The notes below the pieces were generated by a model. That model saw nothing but the letters and a program-made list of their open reading frames with translations. It had not been told where the DNA came from and did no database searches. A program made the position numbers and the translations under genes. This document shows positions 41,671-50,712 of a stretch of DNA of 64,000 nt, piece after piece. This stretch comes from Pyxidicoccus parkwaysis. GTDB lineage: Bacteria > Myxococcota > Myxococcia > Myxococcales > Myxococcaceae. How positions within the stretch are numbered: position 1 is the stretch's first letter; each line of letters starts with the position of its first letter. Location of the stretch: NCBI RefSeq assembly GCF_017301735.1, contig NZ_CP071090.1, positions 10,220,001-10,284,000 on the forward strand, read 5' to 3'.

Positions 41671-42899
41671 GCGTGCTCCTTGAAGGGATGGCGGGCGTGC
41701 CACTTCGGCTGCACCAGCGGGAGGAGGCTTCGGGCCAGCGGGTACAGCAGCGGCTCGCGGTGGCGGGTGAAGAGGTTGAGGCTCAGCGGCTCCGCGCCCA
41801 ACGCGCTCTTGCACTCCAGTGAAGTGCGCCCGAACTGGATGCGCTTCGCTCCTGTGACGATGCCGTACTCCACGTCGTCCAGCAGCAGGTTGAAGTACAG
41901 CGCGAGCCGCTCGTTGTGCGCGTAGTCGATGCCCAGGTAGTAGCTCTCCGACTCATCCCCCGCGCGCAGTCTCGAGTTGAAGGCGCGCAGCTCTCCACCC
42001 TCGAAGTAGCCGAGGAAGTTGAAGGACTCGCCCAGCGCTTCCTTCAAATGGACGAAGTAGGAACCCCGCACGCGCGAGGGACGCAGCCGCGAGCGCTGGT
42101 GCACGGCGCCGTACAGCGCCTCCACCTGCGGCGCGTAGCGTGCGATTTCTCCCGCGCTCAAGCTGCGGCGCTCCACCCCCTGGAGCTGCTTCCGCGAGCG
42201 GCGCGCATTGGCGCGGTACTTCGTGGTGAGGTCCGCGAGGTAATCGTCAAACGTGTGCCAGTGCGGGCGCACGTCGAGCACCATGGTCGGGTCCACCTGC
42301 ACGCGGTCCAGGCCCGCACGCTCCAGGGCTCGGGTAGCGTCGCGCTCCTCGGGCGCCAGGTCCTTCACCAGCACGAAGGTCAGGTTTCGCTCCCGCGCCT
42401 GGAGCGCATCCACCGCCTCCGCCAGCGCGGACCACGCGCGCTCCGCGTCCACCTCCGGCCGGTGCGCGAAGCCGTGCGGGCCGCACACGAAGAGGTTGCC
42501 GCACACGAGGACTCGCACGCGCATGCGCCCCAACGCGCGCTTGAGCTGGGCCCGGAAGAAGAAGGACGCGTCCATCGCCTGCTCGGACGGCATCCCCTCC
42601 GGCAGCAGGTTGGGGCCGAAGCCATCCATGCCGAAGTCCACGCACTGGAAGCTCGCGACGGCGACGGGGCGGCCGTGCTCGCGGAAGAGCGCGTAGAAGA
42701 ACGTCATCCGCTCGGGGCGGCTGCGCTCCAGGGCTCGCAGGTACTCGGGCTGGAGGAAGACGTGGCCCGGCTGCACCACCGCGCACCAGTCCGCGTCGGC
42801 GAGGGCTTCGGCGGTGGAGAACAACTCGAAGTGCAGACCGCTCGTGCCGGGGTGCCGCGCATACCGGGTGACTGGAGAGGACTTCCTCGCCGCTTGCAT
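41667..42899 (-). CDS. GNAT/FemAB-like N-acyltransferase
   Basis: 410 residues, cytoplasmic. Two GNAT-like halves as in the FemAB/BioF2-like (GNAT_acetyltransf_6) family: WCAVVQPGHVFLQPEYLRALERSRPERMTFFYAL, VRVLVCGNLFVCGPHGF, YLADLTTKYRANARRSRKQLQGVERRSLS, LGYFEGGELRAFNSRLRAGDESESYYLGIDYAHNERLALYFNLLLDDVEYGI and IQFGRTSLECKSALGAEP. The RSRK cluster and the late FGRTSLECKSALGA motif are typical of this group, seen in peptidoglycan or lipid modifying enzymes. Substrate unknown; codirectional with the TVP38-like gene. Confidence 0.8.
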   Translation of the reverse strand: MQAARKSSPVTRYARHPGTSGLHFELFSTAEALADADWCAVVQPGHVFLQPEYLRALERSRPERMTFFYALFREHGRPVAVASFQCVDFGMDGFGPNLLPEGMPSEQAMDASFFFRAQLKRALGRMRVRVLVCGNLFVCGPHGFAHRPEVDAERAWSALAEAVDALQARERNLTFVLVKDLAPEERDATRALERAGLDRVQVDPTMVLDVRPHWHTFDDYLADLTTKYRANARRSRKQLQGVERRSLSAGEIARYAPQVEALYGAVHQRSRLRPSRVRGSYFVHLKEALGESFNFLGYFEGGELRAFNSRLRAGDESESYYLGIDYAHNERLALYFNLLLDDVEYGIVTGAKRIQFGRTSLECKSALGAEPLSLNLFTRHREPLLYPLARSLLPLVQPKWHARHPFKEHA

Positions 42900-43038
42900 G
42901 GATGGGCTCCGTGAGAATTCGTCTGACGGGCGCCCTCCATCGCAACCTCCGTGCCTTCACACGCCAACGCGCCAGGTACGCGGTTTTGTTGAGACGGCCG
43001 GCCATGAGTAACTGTGCACGTGTGCAGCGGCTGGCACA

Positions 43039-45414
43039 GTGCGCGGTGACGGTGGCACTCGAGGTCTCCGGTTGTCAGCCGGGCCAGGCATGCCTCGTGG
43101 GTGCGCTGGAACCCGAGAACCGGAACGGAGGCCCGCAGCGACGGACACAGCGCAGCAGGAGCAGGTGGGTGGTCGGATGGTCTCGGTGGATGGCAGGCAA
43201 CTGCCGCTCACCGCCGTGGCACTGAAAGCGGAGGCGCAGGGGGGCATTTCCCGCGTCACGCTCACGCAGCACTTCGAGAACCCCTACGAGGAGCCGCTCC
43301 AGGTGAGCTACCAGGTGCCCCTGCCGGAAGACGGCGTGGTGGCCGGGTACGCGTTCCGCATCGGCGAGCACCGCATCGTGGGTGAGGTGGACAGGGTCCA
43401 GGCCGCGAACGAGCGCTTCACCCAGGCCCTCCTCTCCGGCAGGGCGGCGGCGCTGCTCACGCAGCAGCGGCCCCACCTCTTCACGCAGGAACTGGTCAAC
43501 GTGCCGCCAGGCCAGCACGTCACCGTGGAGCTGACCGTGGACCAGCGGCTGCGCTGGCTCTCCGAGGGACTGTGGGAATGGCGGTTCCCCACCGTCGTGG
43601 CTCCGCATTACTCGGGCACGAAGAAAGAGAGTCACATCCCCGTGAGCGTGGCCGGGAGTCCCACGGGCATCCGCGCCACGCTGGAGCTGTCCATCCGGGA
43701 TGTGCTCGCTGAAGGACGCAGGCCCGAAGCTCCCAGTCATCCGGTGCGCTTCGAGCGCGGCGTATCGAGGACGGTGGCCGTCCTGGACGAAGGCGTGCCG
43801 CTGGACCGTGACCTCGTGGTGCGTTGGCCCGTCGCGACTCCAGAGCCGGGCGTGCACCTGCACCGTGCTCGACTGAAGGGGCGACTGGAGGAGAGCGCGT
43901 ATGGGTTGCTCACGCTGGTACCACCCTCGGTGGAGACCGCTCGGCTTCCCAGGGACCTCGTCGTGCTCATGGACGTGAGCGGGTCCATGCGCGGCCCGCC
44001 GCTGGAGCATGCCCAGCGCGTCGTCGCATCGCTCATCGACACACTGGAGCCTCGGGACTCGCTGGAGCTGCTGGCGTTCAGCGATGCCCCGCACCGCTGG
44101 AAGGAGAAGCCCGTCTCCGCGGATGCCGCTGCTCGCCGTGAGGCCTTGGCGTGGGTGATGGGGCTGAGCGCAAGCGGCGGCACCGAGATGCGCACCGCCA
44201 TCCGCGAAGCCCTCCGTCCGCTGCGGCCTGCCAGTCAGCGTCAGGTGCTGCTCATCACCGATGGGCAGATTGGCTTCGAGAAGGAAGTCGTCCAGGAGCT
44301 CATCGAGCACCTACCCTCGGGAACGCGCCTGCACACGGTGGGCGTGGGCTCGGCGGTGAATCGCTCGCTCACCCATGCGGCGGCTCGCGCGGGCCGGGGC
44401 GCGGAGGTCCTCACCGGCCAGGGTGAAGACGTGGAGCGGTGCACCGCCCGGCTCATCGCCGCGACACGGGCGCCCGTGCTGGTGGATGTGACGGTGCAGG
44501 GAGACGCCGTCGAGGACACCGCGCCCGCCTCGGTGACAGACCTCATGGCCGGGGCTCCCGCGCTCCTGTCCCTGAAGCTCCGAGCGGACGGTGGACGGCT
44601 CCTCGTGAAGGGTGTCACTCCGAACGGTCCGTGGGAGCGGGTGCTCACCGTTCCGCCCACGAATACCGGAGAGGGAAGCCCCAGCCTCGCGACGCTGTAT
44701 GCGCGCGAGAAGGTGGAGGACCTCTCCATGCGACGTGCCGGTCGGGCACTGTCCCAGGAGCTGAATCAGCAGATGGAGCAGCTCGGCCTCGCGTACCAGA
44801 TTGCCACGCCGCTGACGGCCTGGGTCGCCGTGAGCGACGAGCCGACCGTGGCTCCCACTGCACCTACGCGGCACGCGACGGTGCCACAGGCACTCCCGCA
44901 TGGGATGTCCGCGAGCGGCCTGGAGCGAGGCTCCACTTTCGCCCCTCAGGGCGCCACGTTGATGTCACGCCCCCTCGTCATGATGAGACGGGCGACACCG
45001 ACTCCACCCGGGAACGCGGCATCACCTCGTCCTCCGCCATTCCTGGGACGGGCCCTCTCACCGCGAGGTCCCCGCCTCGAGCCCGAGGCCAATCGCAAGC
45101 GTGGCGCATCCCCGAGCGAGCCGGCGCCGGTGCCGCTGCGCGGGCGATGGCTGGCTTCCGCCGATGGGCTCGACGTCGTGGAGATTCAGTGCGACACGCA
45201 GCTCTGGGAGCCGGGCGTCCCCTTCCATGCACAGCTCGGCGACGGCACCCGCGTCACACTGAATGTGGATACAGCGAAGAGCACACGGAGGACCCGCGTC
45301 ACGCGGGGCATCTGGGTGCGGCTCTACTTCCAGGCGCTTCCGCGAGAGGTGGTCCGCCTGTGGTGGAGCTTCGACGGCGTGACGTACATCGTGCGCGTCC
45401 AGGGCCGTGGCTGA
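43039..45414 (+). CDS. VIT and vWA domain protein, signal peptide probably lost to frameshift
   Basis: Up to 791 residues from a GTG at 43039; the first secure residue is near MVSVDGRQLPLTAVAL (43177). VIT domain about 50-170 (HFENPYEEPLQVSYQVPLPEDGVVAGYAFRIG, EVDRVQAANERFTQAL), vWA domain with MIDAS start LMDVSGSMRGPPLEHAQ, threonine in SGGTEMRTA and TDGQIGF, then a Pro/Arg-rich linker and a C-terminal beta domain. Similar proteins carry an N-terminal signal. In another frame, ATG 43004 opens a signal peptide with lipobox (LEVSGC) ending at about GGP before 43140, so a one-base deletion probably separates the signal from the body. Confidence 0.8.
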   Translation: MRGDGGTRGLRLSAGPGMPRGCAGTREPERRPAATDTAQQEQVGGRMVSVDGRQLPLTAVALKAEAQGGISRVTLTQHFENPYEEPLQVSYQVPLPEDGVVAGYAFRIGEHRIVGEVDRVQAANERFTQALLSGRAAALLTQQRPHLFTQELVNVPPGQHVTVELTVDQRLRWLSEGLWEWRFPTVVAPHYSGTKKESHIPVSVAGSPTGIRATLELSIRDVLAEGRRPEAPSHPVRFERGVSRTVAVLDEGVPLDRDLVVRWPVATPEPGVHLHRARLKGRLEESAYGLLTLVPPSVETARLPRDLVVLMDVSGSMRGPPLEHAQRVVASLIDTLEPRDSLELLAFSDAPHRWKEKPVSADAAARREALAWVMGLSASGGTEMRTAIREALRPLRPASQRQVLLITDGQIGFEKEVVQELIEHLPSGTRLHTVGVGSAVNRSLTHAAARAGRGAEVLTGQGEDVERCTARLIAATRAPVLVDVTVQGDAVEDTAPASVTDLMAGAPALLSLKLRADGGRLLVKGVTPNGPWERVLTVPPTNTGEGSPSLATLYAREKVEDLSMRRAGRALSQELNQQMEQLGLAYQIATPLTAWVAVSDEPTVAPTAPTRHATVPQALPHGMSASGLERGSTFAPQGATLMSRPLVMMRRATPTPPGNAASPRPPPFLGRALSPRGPRLEPEANRKRGASPSEPAPVPLRGRWLASADGLDVVEIQCDTQLWEPGVPFHAQLGDGTRVTLNVDTAKSTRRTRVTRGIWVRLYFQALPREVVRLWWSFDGVTYIVRVQGRG

Positions 45415-45623
45415 CGGCGCCGGCCCGAGCGCCACACATTCGCGACGCGGAGGCCATGTGGACGAACGCTGATGGCCTCACTGGATGAGGGCATCATGCA
45501 ACCGGCGCTTCGTCTCCGACGTCCCAGTGCGTACGCGCGGTGGAGCTCCTGCCTCGCGGGTGGAGGTGCGTCCCGCTCGCGCCTCCGCTATGCCTGGGCC
45601 TTCTCTTCGAGAAGGAGCAGCCC

Positions 45624-46016
45624 GTGACGTCAGCGAAGCATCAGCCCATCGTCTCCGCGAACCTGCCCAAGCCCGCGGGCCCGTACTCGCCCGGCATGCA
45701 GCTCGGCCAGCTGCTCTTCATCTCCGGTCAGGGCGCGAAGGACCCGGCCACCGGCGCACAGGCCGAGGGAATCGAAGCGCAGACGGAGCAGGTGCTGCGC
45801 AACCTGGAGCGCATCCTCGTCGCGGGTGGCTCCAGCCTCCAGCACGTCCTGCGCTGCGGCGTCTTCCTCACGGACATGAAGGAATTCCAGCAGATGAACG
45901 CCGTCTACGAGCGCGTCTTCGCCGGGCACCGTCCCGCGCGCACCACCGTGCAGGTCTCCGCGCTCCCCGACGCGGGCCTGCGCGTGGAAATCGACTGCAT
46001 CGCCTACGTGCCCTGA
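45624..46016 (+). CDS. RidA/YjgF/YER057c-family protein
   Basis: 130 residues from GTG 45624 with a GAAGGAG ribosome site, the normal family length. Conserved pattern KPAGPYSPGMQLGQLLFISGQGAKDPATG, IEAQTEQVLRNLERILVAGGSSLQHVLRCGVFLTDM, MNAVYERVFAGHRPARTTVQVSALPDAGLRVEIDCIAY, including the RidA arginine (PARTTV) and the C-terminal Glu (VEIDCIA). Expected to hydrolyse reactive enamine/imine intermediates from PLP enzymes. Single gene. Confidence 0.92.
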   Translation: MTSAKHQPIVSANLPKPAGPYSPGMQLGQLLFISGQGAKDPATGAQAEGIEAQTEQVLRNLERILVAGGSSLQHVLRCGVFLTDMKEFQQMNAVYERVFAGHRPARTTVQVSALPDAGLRVEIDCIAYVP

Positions 46017-46045
46017 GCGACTGAGCGACGGCCCCCGGCCGCTCG

Positions 46046-46075
46046 GAGCAGCGCGTCGACCATCCGACGCTGCTC
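46046..46075 (+). terminator. Terminator hairpin after ridA-like gene
   Basis: GAGCAGCG ... GTCG (from 46046) pairs with CGACGCTGCTC (ending 46075) with a two-nucleotide bulge, 29 bp after the stop codon. No U-tract. Confidence 0.45.
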
Positions 46076-46198
46076 TGAGACCGACGGCCGTCTGGCCAGT
46101 TGGCAGGACAATCCCGAGTTTCTAAGTTATTCAGGAAGAAGCGGCCCTGACGTCGGTTCACCGTGGCGGGAACGACGGAACCGGGACCACTTCTCCGG

Positions 46199-46223
46199 GG
46201 GCAGCGCGCCCATAGCGCTGCCC
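46199..46223. terminator. Hairpin downstream of the minus-strand protease operon
   Basis: GGGCAGCGC (46199-46207) and GCGCTGCCC (46215-46223) form a perfect 9-bp stem with a 7-nt loop, 67 bp beyond the last gene of the minus-strand protease pair and in the gap facing the RidA gene. Confidence 0.5.
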
Positions 46224-46289
46224 GGGGCAGCCCTCCTCACGCTCGGAGGGAGGCCCAGACCAGGGGTGCACGGCGAGGGGCACCCACCG

Positions 46290-46721
46290 CTAGATGAGGT
46301 CGAGGGGCATCATCGTGCCCGCTTCGAACTCCGGCGCACGGCGAAGCTGGTCCAGCACGCGCGGCGCGCAGCGCAGGTGAAGCATGGGCATGGAGCCCGG
46401 CTCACTCACCGAGCGCACGGAGCCCAGGAGGTGCTTCTCCTCGAGCCATCGCATGAAGCTCTGGTGGAAGCGCTCGCTCTCGGCCAGGCCGGACTGGTGT
46501 ACCTCCGCGCGTGAGCGCGGGGGTGGCCGGGCCTGCATGCTCGCGCGCGCAGACGGCACGGGTGCCTCCTTCGGCATCACCGTGACGTCAATCCACTCGG
46601 GCTGCCCATGTGGGCCCGCTTGCGAGCTGCTCGCGGCGCCCGGCAGCGGACGCACGTTCGAGGACAACCGGGGCGCACCTTCCGCGTACCTGTCCCACGG
46701 TCCGCCATCTTTCCTGCTCAT
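46290..46721 (-). CDS. Small protein co-transcribed with the subtilase
   Basis: 143 residues from ATG 46721 with GGGGGAGGA upstream, 63 bp after the protease stop. No signal peptide. The N-terminal half is low complexity; the C-terminal half (FHQSFMRWLEEKHLLGSVRSVSEPGSMPMLHLRCAPRVLDQLRRAPEFEAGTMM) has the helix-strand-helix-strand pattern seen in I9-type subtilase propeptides. It may be a trans-acting inhibitor or folding partner. Hypothetical; function inferred. Confidence 0.6.
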   Translation of the reverse strand: MSRKDGGPWDRYAEGAPRLSSNVRPLPGAASSSQAGPHGQPEWIDVTVMPKEAPVPSARASMQARPPPRSRAEVHQSGLAESERFHQSFMRWLEEKHLLGSVRSVSEPGSMPMLHLRCAPRVLDQLRRAPEFEAGTMMPLDLI

Positions 46722-46784
46722 GGCCTCATCCTCCCCCGGGTCCGGCGCTCACATGGCGCCGACCCCGGTATCAACCCACCGCCG

Positions 46785-48215
46785 TCACCGGAATACAGCC
46801 AGGCCCTTGCCCGTCCGGTGTGTCGCCGAGCGGGGAAGCTTGACTGCATTGGCCAGGATCAAATCCCTCACCTCATGCGCCGTCAAGTCAGGGGCACGGC
46901 AACGGTACAGCGCTGCAATACCCGCTACATAAGGCGCGGCCATGCTCGTGCCACTCATTCGCTCGTAGAACGCCTGGTTGTTGCAGCGTCGCTCCGTCGA
47001 CGAATACACGTTCACCCCGTAACCCATGACATCGGGGACGGTGCGCCTACCCACCGTCCCGCTGGCGGAGAATGTGGCGACGTTGCGCTCGAAGTCGACT
47101 GCGCCGACGGCCAGAGACTCCGGAAAGGCGGCTGGATAACCAACCGTGTCGGGTCCACTGTTGCCTGCCGCGACAACAGGCAGGACGTTGGAGTCCAGCA
47201 GCCGACGAATCATGGTCTGCAGGGCCCGCAGGTTGAGGTTGTAGTCGGCCTCGGTGATTCCGGGCGGCGGGGCGAGCGGGAAGCCCAGCGACAGATTCAC
47301 GACGGCCGGGCGCGTGGAGTTTTCAGGGCGGCTGAACTGATGCAGCAGCCACTCCATGCCGGCGGCGACGCGGCCGAGGCTGGTGCGGATGGTTTCGGAC
47401 TCGATGACGGACGCGACGTAGAGGTCCACCTCCGGAGCGACGCCGTGGTGCACGCCCGCGGCGATGCCGCACACGTGCGTGCCGTGGCCGTCCGGGTCGA
47501 AGCCGCGGATGTCCCGGGCCGGGTTGTGCGGCGAGTTGGGGAAGAGCGACACGTAGCGGAACTGGATGACCTTGGCGGCGTGCTCGGGGTGGTCCGCGTC
47601 CACGCCGGTGTCGAGGATGCCGAGCATGACGCCCGCGCCGCGGATGCCCTGGGCATGCGCCAGCGGCACGCCGCACTCCTCGGGCCACTCGCGCTCGGCG
47701 AGCGAGGACATGCCGCGGTTGCGCGGCCCCGTCTGTCCCGCGGACACGGGGCCGGGGAAGGACAGGGGCACGACGTCGGGGATGAACTCGAACTCCTTCT
47801 CCAGGTCCGCGCGCGCGGCCTTCTCGGTGGACTCCTCGTAGAAGTGGGCCATGGTGGCGCCGATGAGCGGCATGAAGCGGTAGCTGCCGGCCTCCGCGCC
47901 CGTCTGCTCCGCCACGGGCGCGCCCGGCAGCGGCGCGGTGCTGGAGTCCGCGCCGCGCGTGGTGGGCCGCTTCGCCTTCGCGCCCGCCTTCGTGCCGCGC
48001 TTGCGCGGCTCCTGGCCGCTGACCTGCGGGCGCACGCCGGGCAGCGTGGCCGAGCGCAGGCCGAGAGAAGAGAGCGCGTCAGGCGCCTTGTTCGCCACCG
48101 CGAAGCGCAGCGCGGTGGTGCGCGGAAGCACGCGCTCGCCCTGCTCCGTGCCGCGAGGCCCCACGTGCGCCTGCGTCTCGATGGATTCCTTTGGAACCAA
48201 CAGGTAGGACTTCAT
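46785..48215 (-). CDS. S8 family serine peptidase (subtilisin-like)
   Basis: 476 residues from ATG 48215 (ribosome site AAGGAG). A long N-terminal region of about 175 residues, basic/low complexity then an I9-like stretch (SYRFMPLIGATMAHFYEESTEKAARADLEKEFEFIPDVVPLSFP), precedes the catalytic domain. Triad: Asp in MLGILDTGVDADHP, His in GHGTHVCGIAAG, Ser in MSGTSMAAPYVAGIAALY; oxyanion Asn in VVAAGNSGP. No signal peptide is visible, so it is cytoplasmic or exported by an unusual route. Followed by the small protein at 46290. Confidence 0.9.
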   Translation of the reverse strand: MKSYLLVPKESIETQAHVGPRGTEQGERVLPRTTALRFAVANKAPDALSSLGLRSATLPGVRPQVSGQEPRKRGTKAGAKAKRPTTRGADSSTAPLPGAPVAEQTGAEAGSYRFMPLIGATMAHFYEESTEKAARADLEKEFEFIPDVVPLSFPGPVSAGQTGPRNRGMSSLAEREWPEECGVPLAHAQGIRGAGVMLGILDTGVDADHPEHAAKVIQFRYVSLFPNSPHNPARDIRGFDPDGHGTHVCGIAAGVHHGVAPEVDLYVASVIESETIRTSLGRVAAGMEWLLHQFSRPENSTRPAVVNLSLGFPLAPPPGITEADYNLNLRALQTMIRRLLDSNVLPVVAAGNSGPDTVGYPAAFPESLAVGAVDFERNVATFSASGTVGRRTVPDVMGYGVNVYSSTERRCNNQAFYERMSGTSMAAPYVAGIAALYRCRAPDLTAHEVRDLILANAVKLPRSATHRTGKGLAVFR

Positions 48216-48814
48216 GGGTTGTGTACTCCTTGGACGACCTTGCAACACCCGCCGCGTGAGATGAGGGCAGCTGGCATCAGTTGAGCGCCCGTCGCGTGCG
48301 GAGCCTCTCGCGTGCGAGGGGGGCAATGGGGGCGCGCTCGTGGCAGCGCGCTCCCGGCAGAAGTGGCCCGCGTCCGTGGCGGCGCGACCACCGTGGTGGG
48401 TGAGGCCGACAGCCCCGCGGGGGCACACCCCGGCCTCGCGCGTGGCGGCGCGCCCGGTGTGTCGTGGCTGAGTCCCCGCTGCGTCATGCCTTCACTCCCT
48501 CCTTGGAAGGCCCCGGCCCACGGTGCGATTGGACAGGAGGGGCCTGACAAAAAACCAAGGATTTCCTGTAGTAGACGCGTGAGCCCCCCATCTTCGGTCC
48601 TGACGGGTCTTCCTGGAACGTCTGGAAGTGGGAGTGATTCCTTCCCGGGTACGAGAGGAGTGCCAGGGGGCACACAGGGGCTGTGTCGTCCAGCGGACCC
48701 GCTGAGTCAGCCGGGCGCGGAGCGGTCGGGAAAGTCCGCGTCATTACAATTGTTCGCCACCGTCCCCCCACCCGGATAAAGGGAGGGACGTTCGCCCGTC
48801 CTGGAGCCTCTGAC
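48216..48814. other. 599-bp divergent intergenic region, no gene seen
   Basis: Between the protease start (minus) and the lgt-like gene (plus). GC-rich, with a short AT-rich spot (ACAAAAAACCAAGGATTTCC near 48546-48565) and another at 48744-48755 (CATTACAATTG) that could hold promoters. A small IR ACACAG...CTGTGT lies near 48674-48688. The reading frames that cross it show no family features or ribosome sites. Confidence 0.4.
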
Positions 48815-49618
48815 GTGATTCCCTACTGGCATGCCCCCTCGATTCACCTGGGGCCCCTCACCATCGAGCCCTTCGGCATCTTCGTGGCGCTGGGCATCCT
48901 GCTGGCCGCTCGCTTGCTCGTCCGCAACGCGGAGCGCATGAAGCTGGACCCGAACCCGCTGGCCGACTACGCGATGTGGGGCGTCATCGGCGGCGTCATC
49001 GGCGGCCACCTGGTGCACCTGCTCTTCTACCACCCGGAGGAGCTCTCCAAGAGCCCGTTCCAGATACTGAAGGTGTGGGACGGGCTGTCGTCCTTCGGCG
49101 GCCTGCTGGGCGGCATCCTGGCGGCGGTGATTTTCTTCAAGATGCGCAAGCTGCGCTTCAACGACTACGCGGATGCCTTCGCGCTGGGCGTGGCGCCGGG
49201 CTGGGCGGTGGCGCGGCTGGGGTGCTTCGCGGTGCATGACCACCCGGGCGTGCACACGGACTTCTTCCTCGCGGTGGCGTTCAAGGACGGACCCCGGCAC
49301 GACCTGGGCCTGTACGACGCGATGGCCCTGTTCGTCATCAGCGGCATCCTGTACGCGGTGCGCGACTCGGAGAAGCTGAAGGGCCGGCTGCTGCCGCTGC
49401 TCGCGCTGCTGTACTCGTTCTGCCGGTTCTACTTCGACACGCTGCGGGCCACGGACCTGTCGTACGTGGACGCGCGGTACTTCAACCTGACGCCCGCGCA
49501 GTACGGCTGCATCGCGCTGGTGGGGTATGCGCTGTGGGGCCTGCTGCGCAAGCGCGCTCCCGGGACATCCGCGGTGCCTCCGGCGTCATCGGGGAAGACG
49601 GTGGGCGCGGCACGGTAG
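48815..49618 (+). CDS. lgt: Divergent prolipoprotein diacylglyceryl transferase (Lgt-like)
   Basis: 267 residues from GTG 48815 (VIPYWHAPSIHLGPLTIEPFGIFVALGILLAARLL). Seven membrane segments and Lgt landmarks: the opening IxLGPLxIxxFG, GGVIGGHLVHLLFYHPE, GLSSFGGLLGGILAAV, VAPGWAVARLGCFAVHD and LRATDLSYVDARYF. The Arg of the ARLGxF motif is kept but the Asn is Cys, and the SFHGG histidine position reads SSFGG. It should transfer diacylglycerol to lipobox cysteines; the substitutions question this for this copy. The window encodes many lipoproteins, and myxobacteria often carry more than one Lgt. Confidence 0.8.
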   Translation: MIPYWHAPSIHLGPLTIEPFGIFVALGILLAARLLVRNAERMKLDPNPLADYAMWGVIGGVIGGHLVHLLFYHPEELSKSPFQILKVWDGLSSFGGLLGGILAAVIFFKMRKLRFNDYADAFALGVAPGWAVARLGCFAVHDHPGVHTDFFLAVAFKDGPRHDLGLYDAMALFVISGILYAVRDSEKLKGRLLPLLALLYSFCRFYFDTLRATDLSYVDARYFNLTPAQYGCIALVGYALWGLLRKRAPGTSAVPPASSGKTVGAAR

Positions 49619-49628
49619 GTGCGCTGCG

Positions 49629-49714
49629 GCCGGGAGAGCGAGTGCGCTCCCGGCTCATCGCGGCAGGAAACATCGGCCCGGTGGCCCTGGCGAATCGTCA
49701 GGGCTTGCCGGGCC
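49629..49714. terminator. Two strong hairpins between lgt-like and sigma-factor genes
   Basis: GCCGGGAG (49629-49636) pairs with CTCCCGGC (49647-49654). A second structure has outer arms GGCCCGG (49675-49681) / CCGGGCC (49708-49714) and inner arms GCCCTG (49684-49689) / CAGGGC (49699-49704). Both lie in the gap between converging genes; the second is followed by a pyrimidine stretch (GTTTCC) on the plus strand. Confidence 0.55.
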
Positions 49715-49737
49715 GAGCCGTTTCCAGCGCGGGTGCT

Positions 49738-50712
49738 TCACGCGGGTGACGGCAGACGCACGCTCGTGAGCTTGCGGTCCGTGAGCACCGAGTGGATTTG
49801 AGCGATTCGCCCGTCCGCGTCCAGCTCCACCCGGAGCACCGCGCTCGGTGGGTACATCGGGTCCTTGCCTTCCGCGAACACCGTGACGAGTGCCGGCAGG
49901 CCGTTGAGCATCTGGACCTCGAATGCGACTGGCGGGCCTCGCAGCTCCATGAGCCGCTTCATGAAGGTGAGCACGCGCCGCGCGCCCACCACCGGCACCT
50001 GCGCCGCACGCACCTGGCCGTTGCCGTCCGTCAGCGCGCGCACGTCGGAGGCCAGCATCGCCTCCGCGGCGGCCACGTCTCCGGAGAGCAGCGCTCCGAG
50101 GAAGCCCTCCAGCGCGGCCCGCGTGCGCTCCTGCAGGGCTCGGGTGGGGACGCAGCGGGCGCGGTCATAGGCCTCCATCGCGGCGCGGGCGCGGTGGTGC
50201 ACCACCTTCACGTTGACCTCGCTCATGTTGAGCGCCTCGGCCACCTCGCGCACGGAGTAGTCGAACACGTCGCGCAGCAGCAGCACGGCGCGCTGCTTCG
50301 GCACGAGGGCTTCGAGCGCCAGGAGGAAGGCGTAGGAGACGCTCTCCAGCAGCTCGTAGCGTCCCTCCGTGGAGCCTCCTCCCGGGAGCCTGGCCTCCAC
50401 TCCGGGGGGCACGTCGGACTCCGGAGCGGTGGTGTCTCCTGTTTCGAGCGGAGAGGGCAGCCACGGGCCCACGTATGCCTCGCGACGACGGCGGCGCAGG
50501 TGGTCCCTCGCGAGGTTCACCGCCACGCGGGTCAACCAGGGGCGCAGGGATTCCTGATGCTTGGGGGGTGAGGCCAGGGCCCTGGCGTAGGTCTCCTGCA
50601 CCAGGTCATCCGCGTCCGCCGCCACACCCGTCATGCGGTAGCAGAGACCCCAGAGGAAGCGCTCGTGCTCGCGCGCTGCCTCCGCCACCGCGTCGTATCC
50701 CCGGCCTTCCAT
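49738..50712 (-). CDS. ECF41-like sigma factor with SnoaL-like C-terminal domain
   Basis: 324 residues. Sigma region 2 (HERFLWGLCYRMTGVAADADDLVQETYARALA), a WLPSPLE motif, and region 4 (LLALEALVPKQRAVLLLRDVFDYSVREVAEALNMSEVNVKVVHHRARAAM). The extra C-terminal domain (about 205-324; LEGFLGALLSGDVAAAEAMLASDVRALTDGNGQ) is the SnoaL-like fusion that defines ECF41/SigJ sigma factors, with DGNGQ at the usual DGGGK position. Those sigmas are controlled by that domain and sit beside an oxidoreductase or similar enzyme, here the FAD oxidoreductase just upstream. The start lies within 39-bp repeats. Confidence 0.9.
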   Translation of the reverse strand: MEGRGYDAVAEAAREHERFLWGLCYRMTGVAADADDLVQETYARALASPPKHQESLRPWLTRVAVNLARDHLRRRRREAYVGPWLPSPLETGDTTAPESDVPPGVEARLPGGGSTEGRYELLESVSYAFLLALEALVPKQRAVLLLRDVFDYSVREVAEALNMSEVNVKVVHHRARAAMEAYDRARCVPTRALQERTRAALEGFLGALLSGDVAAAEAMLASDVRALTDGNGQVRAAQVPVVGARRVLTFMKRLMELRGPPVAFEVQMLNGLPALVTVFAEGKDPMYPPSAVLRVELDADGRIAQIHSVLTDRKLTSVRLPSPA

